The translations under genes and the position numbers were made by a program. 64,000 nucleotides of DNA from DAOUFU01 sp034429275. Lineage in GTDB: Bacteria; Chloroflexota; Anaerolineae; Aggregatilineales; Aggregatilineaceae. Of the stretch, positions 25,340-35,004 are shown in pieces. Position 1 is the first letter of the stretch, and each line of letters begins with the position of its first letter. Below the pieces are notes generated by a model. It did not search any database and was not told where the DNA came from. It worked only from the letters and a program-made list of their open reading frames with translations. Location of the stretch: NCBI GenBank assembly GCA_034429275.1, contig DAOUFU010000073.1, positions 17,069 through 81,068 of the forward strand, written 5' to 3'.

Positions 25340-26200
25340 ATGGAAACGTCACTGGAGTCCTGCGCGGTTCACATCATCGGCCTGGGGCTAATGGGTGGAT
25401 CGATGGCCCTGGCACTGCGCGGCAAAGTTCGCCGCCTCACCGCCGAGGATATCGTGCCGGAAGCGCTCGATTCGGCCCTGGCGCGCGGCATGATCGACGC
25501 TGTGGGCCGCGCCGATGAAGCTGATATCGTGGTGATCGCCATCCCGGCGCACCACATCATCGAGCTGGTGGAACATCTGGAGGTCAAACCGGGCACGCTG
25601 GTCATTGACCTGGGCAGCACCAAGACGCGCATCTGCGAGGCGCTGGACCGGCTGCCGCCGGGCGTGATGGCCGTGGGCGGTCACCCGATGTGCGGCCTGG
25701 CGGAGAACGGCTACAAAAACGCTATCGGCACAGTTTACCAGGGTGCGCGCTTTGTCCTGTGTGAAACAAGGCGCACCAACGACCGCGCGCGGGGCCTGGC
25801 CGAAGCCCTGGCGCTGGCCGTGGGCGCACAGCCGCTGTGGATGGACCGCGCGCGCCAGGATCACCTGACGGCGCTGACCAGTCACCTGCCGCACCTGCTG
25901 AGCTTTGCGCTGATGCGGCTGGCGATGGATGGCTCGGCTGAAGATTCGGCGCTGTACGAGCTGGCGGCAGGCGGGTTCGATGGGGCGACGCGGCTGGCGC
26001 GCACCGATGCGGCCATGATCGTGGGCATGTTCAGCACCAATGCCGACCAGATTCGTGCTGCCGCGCAGCAGCTACGCGAACACCTGGATCGCCTCGAAAC
26101 CATGCTCGACGACCCGGACGCATTGGACGGCGAACTGCGCGCGATTGTCACTGCACGACGAACATACACCGCCGGTTATGGGGAGCGCATGATCACATGA
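25340..26200 (+). CDS. tyrA: Prephenate dehydrogenase
   Basis: Oxidatively decarboxylates prephenate toward 4-hydroxyphenylpyruvate for tyrosine. The 286-residue protein has an N-terminal Rossmann fold with GLGLMGGSMA. An IDLGSTKTRI motif and GGHPMCGLAENGYKNA follow, then an all-helical C-terminal domain with HLPHLLSFALM. No C-terminal ACT domain is present. The stop overlaps the aroA start by four bases. Confidence 0.93.
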   Translation: METSLESCAVHIIGLGLMGGSMALALRGKVRRLTAEDIVPEALDSALARGMIDAVGRADEADIVVIAIPAHHIIELVEHLEVKPGTLVIDLGSTKTRICEALDRLPPGVMAVGGHPMCGLAENGYKNAIGTVYQGARFVLCETRRTNDRARGLAEALALAVGAQPLWMDRARQDHLTALTSHLPHLLSFALMRLAMDGSAEDSALYELAAGGFDGATRLARTDAAMIVGMFSTNADQIRAAAQQLREHLDRLETMLDDPDALDGELRAIVTARRTYTAGYGERMIT

Positions 26201-27534
26201 CTGTTCGCACTCGGCTTCACACCTGTATTCGTGTGCGTCCCGGCAGCGCCCTGAGCGGCACGGTCGGCGTGCCGGGGGATAAATCGCTCTCGCACCGGGC
26301 GCTGATCTTCGGCGCGCTGGCCGAAGGGATCAGCCACATTCGCGGATTTTTGCCGGCGGGCGATACGCTGGCGACGTTGGGGTGTGTGCGGGCGCTGGGC
26401 GTGCCGGTCGAACAGACTGACGCATCGACGCTCAGCGTGCACGGGCGCGGGCTGCGCGGCCTGGCTGCGCCGGATGGCCCGCTGGATTGCGTCAATGCCG
26501 GGACTGCGATCCGGCTACTGGCAGGTGTGCTGGTGGGTCAGGATTTCCCCAGTGTGCTCGATGGCAGCGATCAGCTTCGCCGCCGCCCGATGGGGCGCAT
26601 CACGCAGCCCTTGCGGCTGATGGGCGCGAACATCGAAGATAATGGCCACGCGCCGCTGTTCATTCGCCCGGCCCGGCTGCACGGAATCGCCTACCAGATG
26701 CCGGTCGCCAGCGCCCAGGTCAAAAGCTGTCTGCTGCTGGCCGGGCTGTTCGCCGACAGTCCCACGACGGTGATTGAGCCAGGTCCGGCGCGCGATCATA
26801 CCGAGCGGATGCTGCGCGCGATGGGGGCAGTTCTGCACATCGACGGGCCTCGCATATCCATCGAGCCGGGGCCTGTCCTTCGGCCACTGGACCTGACCAT
26901 CCCCGCGGATATCTCTTCGGCGGCGTTTGTGCTGGTCGCCGCGCTGCTGGGTGCGTCTGGCGAGGTGCGGGTCACCGGGGTGGGCGTCAACCCGACGCGC
27001 ACCGGCATTCTGGACATTCTGAATCACATGGGCGCGTCCATCACTCTGGAGAACTCGCGCGAAGAGGGGGGCGAGCCGGTGGCTGATCTTGTTGTGGGGC
27101 GGGCGGCCTTGCGCGGCACGCCGATTGGGGATGGCGTGGCGCTGCCTGAGGATGTCATTGTGCGCGCCATCGATGAGTTCCCCGCGCTGATGATTGCGGC
27201 AACCCAGGCTGAGGGTGAGACACTGGTCACCAATGCCGCTGAGCTGCGCGTCAAAGAGACGGACCGGATCGCGGTGATGGCCGGTGAGCTGCGCAAGCTG
27301 GGCGCGCAGATTGACGAGACGCCGGACGGCTTCCGCCTGGTCGGGCCGCAGCGTTTGCGCGGGGCAGTCGTGCAGGGGCACGACGATCACCGCGTGGCGA
27401 TGGCGCTGAGTCTCGCCGGGCTGGTAGCCGAGGGCGAGACCGTCATCGAAGATGCGGGTTGTGTCGAGGATTCGTTCCCCGGCTTTGTGGAGACTCTGCA
27501 AGCGCTGGGGGCAGCGTTGGAGTGGACGTCGTGA
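26197..27534 (+). CDS. aroA: 3-phosphoshikimate 1-carboxyvinyltransferase (EPSP synthase)
   Basis: Joins shikimate-3-phosphate and PEP. The 445-residue protein has the family landmarks GDKSLSHRALIFGALAEG, NAGTAIRLLAGVL, DGSDQLRRRPMGRI, SAQVKSCLLLAGLFA, and the C-terminal VKETDRIAVMAGELRKLG and GHDDHRVAMALSLAGL. The N-terminal Lys and the RPM loop are intact. An ATGA overlap joins it to tyrA and a GTGA overlap to aroE. Because NAGTAIRLL has the Ala seen in class II-like glyphosate-tolerant enzymes, its class cannot be settled by eye. Confidence 0.95.
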   Translation: MTVRTRLHTCIRVRPGSALSGTVGVPGDKSLSHRALIFGALAEGISHIRGFLPAGDTLATLGCVRALGVPVEQTDASTLSVHGRGLRGLAAPDGPLDCVNAGTAIRLLAGVLVGQDFPSVLDGSDQLRRRPMGRITQPLRLMGANIEDNGHAPLFIRPARLHGIAYQMPVASAQVKSCLLLAGLFADSPTTVIEPGPARDHTERMLRAMGAVLHIDGPRISIEPGPVLRPLDLTIPADISSAAFVLVAALLGASGEVRVTGVGVNPTRTGILDILNHMGASITLENSREEGGEPVADLVVGRAALRGTPIGDGVALPEDVIVRAIDEFPALMIAATQAEGETLVTNAAELRVKETDRIAVMAGELRKLGAQIDETPDGFRLVGPQRLRGAVVQGHDDHRVAMALSLAGLVAEGETVIEDAGCVEDSFPGFVETLQALGAALEWTS

Positions 27535-28346
27535 GCGAGCGTGTCGGGTTGTTCGGCTGGCCGGTGAGGCACAGCGTCTCTCCGGCCATGCACAATGCCG
27601 CGTTTGAGGCGTTGGGCCTGGACTGGCGCTATGACCTGATCGAAGTTCCGCCGGACCGTTTCGCGGCGGAAGTCGAGCGGCGCATCGCGGCAGGCTACCG
27701 GGGCTTCAACTGCACCATCCCGCACAAGCGCGCGGCGATCGCTCACCCGCTGGTGGATGAGATCACCCCGGCGGCGCAGGCGGTGGGCGCAGCTAATACG
27801 CTGATTCTCAAAGCCAATGGTCGGCTGCGCGCCGATAATACCGACGTTCGCGGATTCGCCCAGGACCTGCGCGCGCATGGCATGATCCCTGCCGGGCAGC
27901 GCTGCCTGGTGTTAGGGACGGGCGGCAGCGCTCAGGGGGTGATCGTCGCACTGGGCGATCTCGGCGCGTCGGCGATCACCTGCCTCAGCCGGAGTCCTGA
28001 TGGGCGCGCGGGGGTGGTGTCCTATGACGCGCTGGCCGAGATCGCGCCGGGAGCCGGGCTGATCGTGAACTGTACCCCGCTGGGCATGTCGCCCGATGTG
28101 GATGCTTCGCCATGGCCGGAGGAGGTGCCATTCCCAGCCGGGGCAAGCTTATACGATCTGATCTATAATCCCCCGGTCACACGCCTGATGGATCAGGCCC
28201 GGCGCGCCGGGCTGCGCACCGCCAACGGGTTAGGGATGTTGGTGTGGCAGGGCGCGTATGCGTTTGAAGCGTGGACAGGCGTCATGCCGCCGGTGGATGT
28301 GATGGACACGGCGGCGCGCGACGCTTTGAGGATGGCAGATCACTGA
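27531..28346 (+). CDS. aroE: Shikimate dehydrogenase
   Basis: Reduces 3-dehydroshikimate to shikimate with NADPH. The start GTG at 27531 overlaps the aroA stop (GTGA); a longer frame upstream runs inside aroA and is excluded. The 271-residue product has GLFGWPVRHSVSPAMHNAAF, NCTIPHKRA, AANTLILKANGRLRADNTDVRGF and the Rossmann motif LGTGGSAQGVIVALGDLG. NCTPLGMSP and DLIYNPPVTRLMDQA follow. The catalytic Lys and Asp are in HKR and DNTD. Confidence 0.94.
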   Translation: MSERVGLFGWPVRHSVSPAMHNAAFEALGLDWRYDLIEVPPDRFAAEVERRIAAGYRGFNCTIPHKRAAIAHPLVDEITPAAQAVGAANTLILKANGRLRADNTDVRGFAQDLRAHGMIPAGQRCLVLGTGGSAQGVIVALGDLGASAITCLSRSPDGRAGVVSYDALAEIAPGAGLIVNCTPLGMSPDVDASPWPEEVPFPAGASLYDLIYNPPVTRLMDQARRAGLRTANGLGMLVWQGAYAFEAWTGVMPPVDVMDTAARDALRMADH

Positions 28347-28365
28347 TTGAACGGACGATGAGGAC

Positions 28366-29667
28366 ATGATAAGCAAAACCCTGGCCCCGAACCTGTTTGA
28401 GGAACTGCGCTGGCGCGGGCTGATTCACAACGCGACCGAAGGCGCGGATGAGGTGCTCGCCAGAGAGAAAGTCTCGCTCTACATCGGCTTTGACCCGACG
28501 GCGGACAGCCTGCACGTTGGCTCGCTGCTGCCGATCATGGTGCTGGTTCACGTTCAGCGTCACGGTCACACGCCGATCGCGCTGGCGGGTGTAGGCACGG
28601 GCATGATCGGCGACCCCAGCGGCAAGACCAAAGAGCGCCAACTGCTGGACGAGGCGACCATTTTGAGAAATGCTGAGGGCATCAAGGCACAGTTGGCGCA
28701 TTTCCTGCGCTTTGAAGGCGTGCCGAACCCGGCCAAAATGGTCAACAATGGCGATTGGCTGCTCAACATCAAGTTCATCGAGTTCCTGCGCGACATCGGC
28801 AAATACTTCACCGTGAACTACATGCTGGCCAAGGACTCGGTCAAGCTGCGCCTGGAAAGCGAGGAGGGCATCTCGTTCACTGAGTTCAGCTACATGCTGC
28901 TGCAGTCCTACGACTTTCTCAAGCTGTACCAGGATCACGGCTGCACCTTCCAGATGGGAGGCAGTGACCAGTGGGGTAACATCACTGCCGGTGCGGAACT
29001 GATCCGCAAAGTGGCAGGCGGCAAGGCACACGCGATCACCGTGCCGCTGGTCACCACCACCAGCGGGACCAAGTTCGGCAAGACCGAGGCGGGAACCGTC
29101 TGGCTGGATGCCCGGCGCACGTCGCCCTTCCGCTTCTACCAGTTCTGGATCAACACGCCCGATGCCGACGTGATCAAGTACCTGAAATTCTTCACCCTGC
29201 TGGACCGCCAGGCCATCGCCGAACTGGAGCGTTCGGTGGCCGAAGAGCCGCAACTGCGCCGCGCTCAGACCGTGCTCGCCGAGGAAGTCACTCGCAGTGT
29301 GCACGGCGAAGAGGGATTGGCCAACGCCAGGGCAGCGACCGAAGTCCTGTTTGGCGGGCGCGATCTCGAAGGGTTGAATGCCGATGATCTGCTCGACATC
29401 TTCGCGGAGGTGCCGTCCAGCACCGTCGCGGCGGATGATTTGCGCGCGGGGATGCCGCTGGTGGACCTGGCGCTGGTGTGTGGGCTGGATCGATCGAAGG
29501 GGCAGCTTCGCAAGCTGATCGAAAGCGGCGGCCTGTATCTCAACAACCAGCCGGTCACCGACAGCGCGTTTGCCGTCACACTGGCCGAGGCCATCGAAGG
29601 GCGCGCGCTGGTGCTGCGCAAGGGCAAGAAGAACTATCACCTGGTGCGCATCGAAGCGAAGGGTTGA
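28366..29667 (+). CDS. tyrS: Tyrosyl-tRNA synthetase
   Basis: Class I aminoacyl-tRNA synthetase of 433 residues. The HIGH-like motif is HVGS at residues 50-53 and the KMSKS-like loop is KFGKT near residue 230. A C-terminal S4-type RNA-binding domain is seen near residues 355-415 (LVDLALVCGLDRSKGQLRKLIESGGLYLNNQ). Its place inside the aromatic operon is unusual and makes sense with a leader that senses Tyr-tRNA charging. No T-box element precedes it. Confidence 0.95.
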   Translation: MISKTLAPNLFEELRWRGLIHNATEGADEVLAREKVSLYIGFDPTADSLHVGSLLPIMVLVHVQRHGHTPIALAGVGTGMIGDPSGKTKERQLLDEATILRNAEGIKAQLAHFLRFEGVPNPAKMVNNGDWLLNIKFIEFLRDIGKYFTVNYMLAKDSVKLRLESEEGISFTEFSYMLLQSYDFLKLYQDHGCTFQMGGSDQWGNITAGAELIRKVAGGKAHAITVPLVTTTSGTKFGKTEAGTVWLDARRTSPFRFYQFWINTPDADVIKYLKFFTLLDRQAIAELERSVAEEPQLRRAQTVLAEEVTRSVHGEEGLANARAATEVLFGGRDLEGLNADDLLDIFAEVPSSTVAADDLRAGMPLVDLALVCGLDRSKGQLRKLIESGGLYLNNQPVTDSAFAVTLAEAIEGRALVLRKGKKNYHLVRIEAKG

Positions 29668-29674
29668 TTCACCT

Positions 29675-30862
29675 ATGCTGCGTTTCCTGACCGCAGGCGA
29701 AAGTCATGGCCCCATGCTGACGGGCATCCTGGAAGGGATGCCCGCCGGCTTGCCACTCACCCCGGACGACATCGACCGCGAGATGCTGCGCCGCCAGCAG
29801 GGATATGGCAGCGGCGCGCGAATGCAAATCGAGCGCGACCGCGCGCGCATCACCGGCGGCGTGATGAACGGCCAGACCACCGGCGGCCCGATCAGCCTGA
29901 TCATTGACAACCGCGACTGGAAAAACTGGCGCGAGAAGGCCATCGCGCCGCTGACTACGCCTCGGCCCGGACATGCGGACCTGACCGGGGCCATCAAATA
30001 TGGCTACCGCGACCTGCGGCTGGCGCTCGAACGCTCCAGCGCTCGCGAGACGGCAGCGCGTGTGGCCGTGGGCGCGATCTGCAAGCGGCTGCTGGCCGAG
30101 TTCGGCATCGTTGTGGGCGGCTATGTGACCGAGATCGCGGGCGAGGCGGCGCAGTTCAGCGACGACCCGCCCGACTACCTCGCGCGCTTTGCCGCCGCCG
30201 AGCAATCCGAGGTTCGCTGCCCCGATTCGGCAGCGTCTGCGCGCATCGAAGAGGCCATTCGCCAGGCCAAGATCGCCAAAGACACACTGGGCGGCGTGAT
30301 CGAAGTGGTGGCTTTGGGGCTGCCGCCAGGGCTTGGTTCGCACGTGCATTATGATCGCCGCCTGAGCGGGCGTCTGGCGGCGGCGGTGTGCAGTGTGCAG
30401 AGCATCAAGGGGGTGGAGATCGGCCCGGCGTTCGAGAACGCGCGCAAGCGCGGCACCCAGGTTCACGATGGCATCCTGGTGGACGAAGCCGGGCACATCA
30501 CGCGCGCCAGCAACCGCGCCGGAGGACTGGAAGGTGGCATGACTACCGGCCAGCCGCTGGTAGTGCGCGCGGCAATGAAGCCGATCAGCACCACGCTCAC
30601 CCCTCTGCCAACGGTCGATCTCGCCACCGGCACACCCGGCCAGACGGTCTATGAGCGCAGCGACTTCTGCGCTACGCCGCGCGCCGTGCCGGTGATTGAA
30701 GCGATGATCGCGGTGGTGCTGGCCGATGAGCTTTTGCGCAAGCTGGGCGGCGACAGCCTGGCCGAGATGCGTCCGCGCTTTGAGGCGCTGCGCCAGAGCG
30801 CGACCGGCGATCTGCCGATGGATAACGTAGAATGGCGGTTTGGCTATGACGTCTGGGAATGA
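29675..30862 (+). CDS. aroC: Chorismate synthase
   Basis: Makes chorismate from EPSP with reduced FMN. The product is 395 residues, starting MLRFLTAGESHGPMLTGILEG at 29675; the longer frame start lies inside tyrS and is not used. RQQGYGSGARMQIERDRARI, ARETAARVAVGAICKRLL, SNRAGGLEGGMTTGQPL and the C-terminal block ERSDFCATPRAVPVIEAM, LADELLRKLGGDSLAEM are family landmarks. It lies seven bases after tyrS. Confidence 0.95.
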   Translation: MLRFLTAGESHGPMLTGILEGMPAGLPLTPDDIDREMLRRQQGYGSGARMQIERDRARITGGVMNGQTTGGPISLIIDNRDWKNWREKAIAPLTTPRPGHADLTGAIKYGYRDLRLALERSSARETAARVAVGAICKRLLAEFGIVVGGYVTEIAGEAAQFSDDPPDYLARFAAAEQSEVRCPDSAASARIEEAIRQAKIAKDTLGGVIEVVALGLPPGLGSHVHYDRRLSGRLAAAVCSVQSIKGVEIGPAFENARKRGTQVHDGILVDEAGHITRASNRAGGLEGGMTTGQPLVVRAAMKPISTTLTPLPTVDLATGTPGQTVYERSDFCATPRAVPVIEAMIAVVLADELLRKLGGDSLAEMRPRFEALRQSATGDLPMDNVEWRFGYDVWE

Positions 30863-31385
30863 GGGGCGTGCCCAGTCCGGGCAGCATATCGTGCTGGCGG
30901 GCTTTATGGGCACCGGCAAGAGCACGGTGGGGCGCCTGGTGGCGGCCCGGCTTGGCTGGCCGTTCGTCGATACGGACCGGGTGATCGAACAGCGCGCCGG
31001 GTGCAGCATCGCTGAGCTGTTCGCTCACCAGGGAGAAGCCGCCTTCCGCGAACTCGAAGTGCAGGTATGCGCAGAGGTCGCGAACGGCGCGCAGAGCGTG
31101 ATCGCGACCGGCGGCGGCGCGCTGCTCAACCCGGTCACGCGCGATCGGCTCATGATGCACGGTCTGGTCATCTGCCTGACGTGCGATCTGGATACCATTA
31201 TGCGGCGCGTCGGTTATGACCCTTCACGCCCGTTGTTCAGCACCGACTATGCCCAACTGGCGGCGCGCTATGCGGCGCGCGCTGCTCACTATCACAGCCT
31301 GCCGCACACGCTCGACACATCACACAAGACTCCGGCGCAGGTCGCCGAGGAGGTTCTCACCCTATGGCAGCAGCACCTCCGTTAA
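30846..31385 (+). CDS. aroK: Shikimate kinase
   Basis: Phosphorylates shikimate with ATP. The 179-residue protein shows Walker A GFMGTGKST at about residues 19-27, the shikimate-binding DTDRVIEQRAG, FRELE and TGGGAL segments. RPLFSTDYAQLAARYAARAAHYHSLPHT is the C-terminal Arg-containing lid region. The ATG at 30846 is chosen over the TTG at 30840; either one overlaps the aroC stop. The end overlaps aroB. Confidence 0.93.
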   Translation: MTSGNEGRAQSGQHIVLAGFMGTGKSTVGRLVAARLGWPFVDTDRVIEQRAGCSIAELFAHQGEAAFRELEVQVCAEVANGAQSVIATGGGALLNPVTRDRLMMHGLVICLTCDLDTIMRRVGYDPSRPLFSTDYAQLAARYAARAAHYHSLPHTLDTSHKTPAQVAEEVLTLWQQHLR

Positions 31386-32431
31386 CCATTCAGGGCGAGG
31401 CGGGAACTTATCCCATCGTGATTCGGGCGGGCGCGCTGACGAGCGACCTGCCGGAATTTGTCTCGGCGCGGACCTTTTCGCGGGCGGTGGTGGTCACCAA
31501 TGACACGCTCGCGCCGCTGTATGGCGAGGCGCTGGCCGCGTCGCTGCCGCGCGGCGCACTGTGTGTCGTGCCCGATGGTGAGCAGTACAAAACACTCGAC
31601 ACTGCCGGGCGGCTGTATGGTGACCTGCTGGCGGCGGGTGCAGACCGCTCCAGCGTCGTGATCGGGCTGGGCGGCGGCGTGATCGGCGACCTGGCGGGCT
31701 TTGTGGCTGCGACCTACATGCGCGGCATTGCGTTCATCCAGGCCCCGACCAGTCTGCTGGCGATGGTGGATGCCAGCCTGGGCGGAAAAGTGGGCGTGGA
31801 TCTGCCCCAGGGCAAAAACCTGGTGGGGGCGTTCAAGGACCCGTTGGGCGTCTTTGCGGATACGGCAGCACTCGCCACCCTGCCGGATGATGAGTTTCGC
31901 TGCGGGCTGGCGGAGATCGTGAAAGCCGGGCTGATCAACGACCCGGCCCTGTTCGCGCACCTGCGGCTGGATGGCCCACGTCCGATCGAGACCGTCATCG
32001 CGCGTGCCGTGCTGGTCAAAAAACGGCTGGTCGAGCAGGACCGGCTGGAAAACGGCCCGCGCGCCCTGCTCAACCTGGGCCATACCTTCGGCCATGCCAT
32101 CGAACATGTGAGTCGTTATCGCTGGAAGCACGGTCATGCCGTTTCGGTAGGATTGGTGGCGGCGGCGCGGCTTTCCGAGCGGCGCGGACTGTGCGAGCCG
32201 GGCCTGGGCGACCTGATCGAGGGCACACTGGCTGAACTGAATATGCCCACCCGCTACAGCGATCTCGACCCTCTGGCGCTGTGGGATGTGATGCGCCACG
32301 ATAAAAAATGGCGCGGCGGCACGGCCCAATTCATTGTGCTGGAAGGTGTGGGACAGGCGGTGATGCTGCACGAAGCGCCGGAAACGCTGCGGGCTGACGT
32401 GCTGGCTGTTTTGGAGGAGGTGCGCGCGTGA
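31364..32431 (+). CDS. aroB: 3-dehydroquinate synthase
   Basis: Converts DAHP to 3-dehydroquinate with NAD and zinc. The 355-residue protein has [83 protein letters not shown], and [21 protein letters not shown] with the zinc-ligand histidines. It begins 22 bases before the aroK stop. This is the second step of the pathway. Confidence 0.95.
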   Translation: MAAAPPLTIQGEAGTYPIVIRAGALTSDLPEFVSARTFSRAVVVTNDTLAPLYGEALAASLPRGALCVVPDGEQYKTLDTAGRLYGDLLAAGADRSSVVIGLGGGVIGDLAGFVAATYMRGIAFIQAPTSLLAMVDASLGGKVGVDLPQGKNLVGAFKDPLGVFADTAALATLPDDEFRCGLAEIVKAGLINDPALFAHLRLDGPRPIETVIARAVLVKKRLVEQDRLENGPRALLNLGHTFGHAIEHVSRYRWKHGHAVSVGLVAAARLSERRGLCEPGLGDLIEGTLAELNMPTRYSDLDPLALWDVMRHDKKWRGGTAQFIVLEGVGQAVMLHEAPETLRADVLAVLEEVRA

Positions 32432-32865
32432 ACGTCCTGGTGCTGCACGGCCCGAATCTGAACCTGCTCGGCACGCGCGAGCCGGAGATTTATGGTCACA
32501 TGACGCTGGACGACATCAACGCGCGGCTGACCGAGCACGCTGCCGCGCGCGGTGCGCTGCTGCGCGCCTACCAGCATAATTCGGAAGGCGGGCTGATCGA
32601 TCTGCTGCATACTCAGCGCACCTGGGCGCACGCCCTGATCATCAACCCCGGCGGTTATACCCACACCAGCGTCGCCCTGCGCGATGCCATCAGTGCGGTG
32701 GGCCTGCCCGCCATCGAGGTTCATCTGTCGAATATTCACGCCCGCGAGCCGTTCCGCCACACTTCGCTGATCGCCCCGGTGTGCCTGGGGCAGATCTGCG
32801 GGCTGGGGTGGATAGGCTACCGACTGGCGCTTGATGCGCTGCTGGAGCGGGGGGCGAATGCGTAG
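32428..32865 (+). CDS. aroQ: 3-dehydroquinate dehydratase, type II
   Basis: Dehydrates 3-dehydroquinate to 3-dehydroshikimate. The product is 145 residues, the usual size of the type II flavodoxin-like dodecameric enzyme. [18 protein letters not shown] with the flexible catalytic loop (Arg, Tyr), [26 protein letters not shown] and [17 protein letters not shown] are all intact. The start GTG overlaps the aroB stop (GTGA). Confidence 0.95.
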   Translation: MNVLVLHGPNLNLLGTREPEIYGHMTLDDINARLTEHAAARGALLRAYQHNSEGGLIDLLHTQRTWAHALIINPGGYTHTSVALRDAISAVGLPAIEVHLSNIHAREPFRHTSLIAPVCLGQICGLGWIGYRLALDALLERGANA

Positions 32866-32916
32866 CACGGCCTGCGTTGTCAGGATGGGAGCTTGGGTTT
32901 CGGAGGAGAAACCGGC

Positions 32917-33765
32917 ATGAGCGATTTGATCGTGGCTTTCCAGGGGGAGCATGGCGCATATTCTGAAGAGGCGATCCGCCGTCATTTCGGCCTGGATGCC
33001 GAAACGCTGCCCTGTGAAACATTCGAGGATATCTTTTCGGCCATCCAGCGCGGACGGGCCACTCATGGGATGCTGCCGGTCGAAAATGCGCTGACCGGGG
33101 CGATTTCGCAGGCGTATGAACTGCTGGTCGAGCACGATTTCCGCGTGCAGGCCGAGCACATTCTGCCCATCGAGCACTGCCTGCTCGCCCCCGAAGGGAC
33201 GGCACTGGCCGATGTGCAGCAGGTGATGTCGCATCCCCAGGCGCTGGCTCAATGCCGCGATTATCTCAAGCGGCGCGGCTGGCAGCCGGTCGTCGCTTAC
33301 GACACCGCCGGGGCCGCGCGCGATCTGGCTGCAGCGCCCAAGCCCAATACCGCCGTGATCGCCAGTGCGCTGGCGGGTGAAATGTACGGGCTGACCGTTC
33401 TGGAGCGCAACGTCGAAGATAATCCACTCAACTCCACGCGCTTTTTTGTGATCGGCAAAGAGGATGCCAAACGCCGCAACCCCTGCAAGACTTCGCTGGT
33501 GTTTTCGGTGCGCCACCAACCGCGCGCGCTCTACGACTGCCTGGGGGCGTTCTCGCTGCGCAATATCAACCTGACGCGCATTGAATCTCGCCCGATGCAC
33601 AACCGGCCCTGGCAGGTGTGGTTCTACCTGGATTTTGAGGGGCACTGGCAGGACCCCGAAGCCGAAGCTGCGCTGGTGGACCTGCTGCGCAAGGCGTCGA
33701 TGGTGAAGATGCTGGGATCATACCCGGCGGCGCTGGGCGGACCCAACACCAACAGCCACGGCTAA
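32917..33765 (+). CDS. pheA: Prephenate dehydratase
   Basis: Makes phenylpyruvate from prephenate. The start at 32917 has GGAGGAGAA six bases upstream. The 282-residue protein has the catalytic PDT domain (AFQGEHGAYSEEAI, LPVENALTGAISQAYELL, ALAQCRDYLKRRGW, NSTRFFVIG). A C-terminal ACT domain follows from about residue 195, with the ESRP Phe-binding motif, so it is probably inhibited by phenylalanine. It lacks an N-terminal chorismate mutase, supplied here by aroH. It is the last gene of the operon. Confidence 0.94.
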   Translation: MSDLIVAFQGEHGAYSEEAIRRHFGLDAETLPCETFEDIFSAIQRGRATHGMLPVENALTGAISQAYELLVEHDFRVQAEHILPIEHCLLAPEGTALADVQQVMSHPQALAQCRDYLKRRGWQPVVAYDTAGAARDLAAAPKPNTAVIASALAGEMYGLTVLERNVEDNPLNSTRFFVIGKEDAKRRNPCKTSLVFSVRHQPRALYDCLGAFSLRNINLTRIESRPMHNRPWQVWFYLDFEGHWQDPEAEAALVDLLRKASMVKMLGSYPAALGGPNTNSHG

Positions 33766-33782
33766 GACCCAGATTGGGCGAG

Positions 33783-33811
33783 TGGTACGCGCGCGCCGCT
33801 GCAAGTATAAT
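33783..33811 (+). promoter_or_regulatory. Promoter of the sortase gene
   Basis: TATAAT at 33806-33811 is a perfect -10; TGGTAC at 33783-33788, 17 bases upstream, is a weak -35. It separates the sortase gene from the aromatic operon. Confidence 0.5.
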
Positions 33812-33848
33812 CGCGGTAAATTCGCCATGTTAGAGATGACAAGACCCT

Positions 33849-34943
33849 ATGCGCGACAAACGGCCTGTCAGTGATCTCACCATCGAAGAACTGGAGCGAA
33901 TCCTGGCCATCCGCAAGCGCGAGGCGCGCCAGGAACGGCTGCGGCGCTATGAAGCTCAGGGCCGCCGCCTGGTCGATCTGCCGCCCGGCGATAGCTCCCT
34001 GGAGCCGGTTCCCGAACCCCAGCAGCACGAAGCCGCCCAGGACCTTGCACCCGTTGAGCCGCCGGTGACCTATGACATCACCGACGACGTGCCCCGCTTC
34101 GAGGACGATCTCGATCCGCAACCGGTACGCCGGGCACGACCTCCGCGTCCCGCTGCCACACCGACCGGACCCAGAGTCTCGCGGCGGCGCGCGGTGTGGG
34201 ATAAGGCACTGCTGCTGGTCGAGATTGCCGCCGTCGTGGGCATTGTGACGGTTCTGGTGGTCGGCGGCTATCTGGTCATGGCCGAGAATGACAAGATCGA
34301 CGCGCTCGAAGAAAAATCGGCCCAGATTCAGCGCGACGCGGCAGCCCTTCGCCCGACCTCTACCCCGCCGCCCGAACTGCGCGTCCAGCTCTCCAACTAC
34401 GTGCTGCCCGGCGGCCATACCTATGGCAATGGGTTGGGGCAGTTCAACCTGGATGAGCTGCCGCCCAGCGTTCGCCCGGCTGCTGTGCTCCAGATTAACC
34501 AGGCGGCCCCGCGTGCCGAGCTGATCCCCCGCACGCCGAACAGCCCGGTCACCATTCAGATACCGGCCATCAACGTCAACGCGTCGATCTGGGAAGGGGA
34601 TGACTGGTTCACGCTTCAGCAGGGGGTGGGACATTTCCCGCTGAGCGCCAACCCCGGCGAAAACGGCAACATGGTACTGACGGCGCACAACGACATCTAC
34701 GGCGAGATTTTCCGCTACCTGGAAGATCTCAAGCCGGGTGATGAAATTCATGTGGAAGCCGACAACGGTCGCTGGTATACTTACGTGGTTGAAAATACTG
34801 AGATCGTTGAGCCAACCGACGTCTGGGTTCTGGAACGGGGCAACCAGCCCATTGTGACGCTGATCTCGTGCTGGCCTTACCGCGTGGATAACAAGCGGAT
34901 CGTCGTGTTTGGCCGCCTGGCCGGTGAACGCGGCGGGGCGTGA
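33849..34943 (+). CDS. Membrane-anchored sortase, class D/E-like
   Basis: A 364-residue type II membrane protein with a sortase domain. The N-terminus is an acidic/basic cytoplasmic region of about 118 residues (with a Lys/Arg-rich helix), unusually long, followed by a single membrane segment (about 119-143). The catalytic triad is visible: His280 in LTAHND, Cys341 in TLISCWPYR and Arg350 in NKRIVVFG. Sortases join surface proteins to each other or to cell-wall peptides; no LPxTG-type substrate is evident in this window. A small membrane protein follows. Confidence 0.86.
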   Translation: MRDKRPVSDLTIEELERILAIRKREARQERLRRYEAQGRRLVDLPPGDSSLEPVPEPQQHEAAQDLAPVEPPVTYDITDDVPRFEDDLDPQPVRRARPPRPAATPTGPRVSRRRAVWDKALLLVEIAAVVGIVTVLVVGGYLVMAENDKIDALEEKSAQIQRDAAALRPTSTPPPELRVQLSNYVLPGGHTYGNGLGQFNLDELPPSVRPAAVLQINQAAPRAELIPRTPNSPVTIQIPAINVNASIWEGDDWFTLQQGVGHFPLSANPGENGNMVLTAHNDIYGEIFRYLEDLKPGDEIHVEADNGRWYTYVVENTEIVEPTDVWVLERGNQPIVTLISCWPYRVDNKRIVVFGRLAGERGGA

Positions 34944-35004
34944 TCGGCGGGGCGTTTCGACCTACCCCGGCTGGCCATCATCATGAAGGAGTTTGATCTG
35001 CCGT

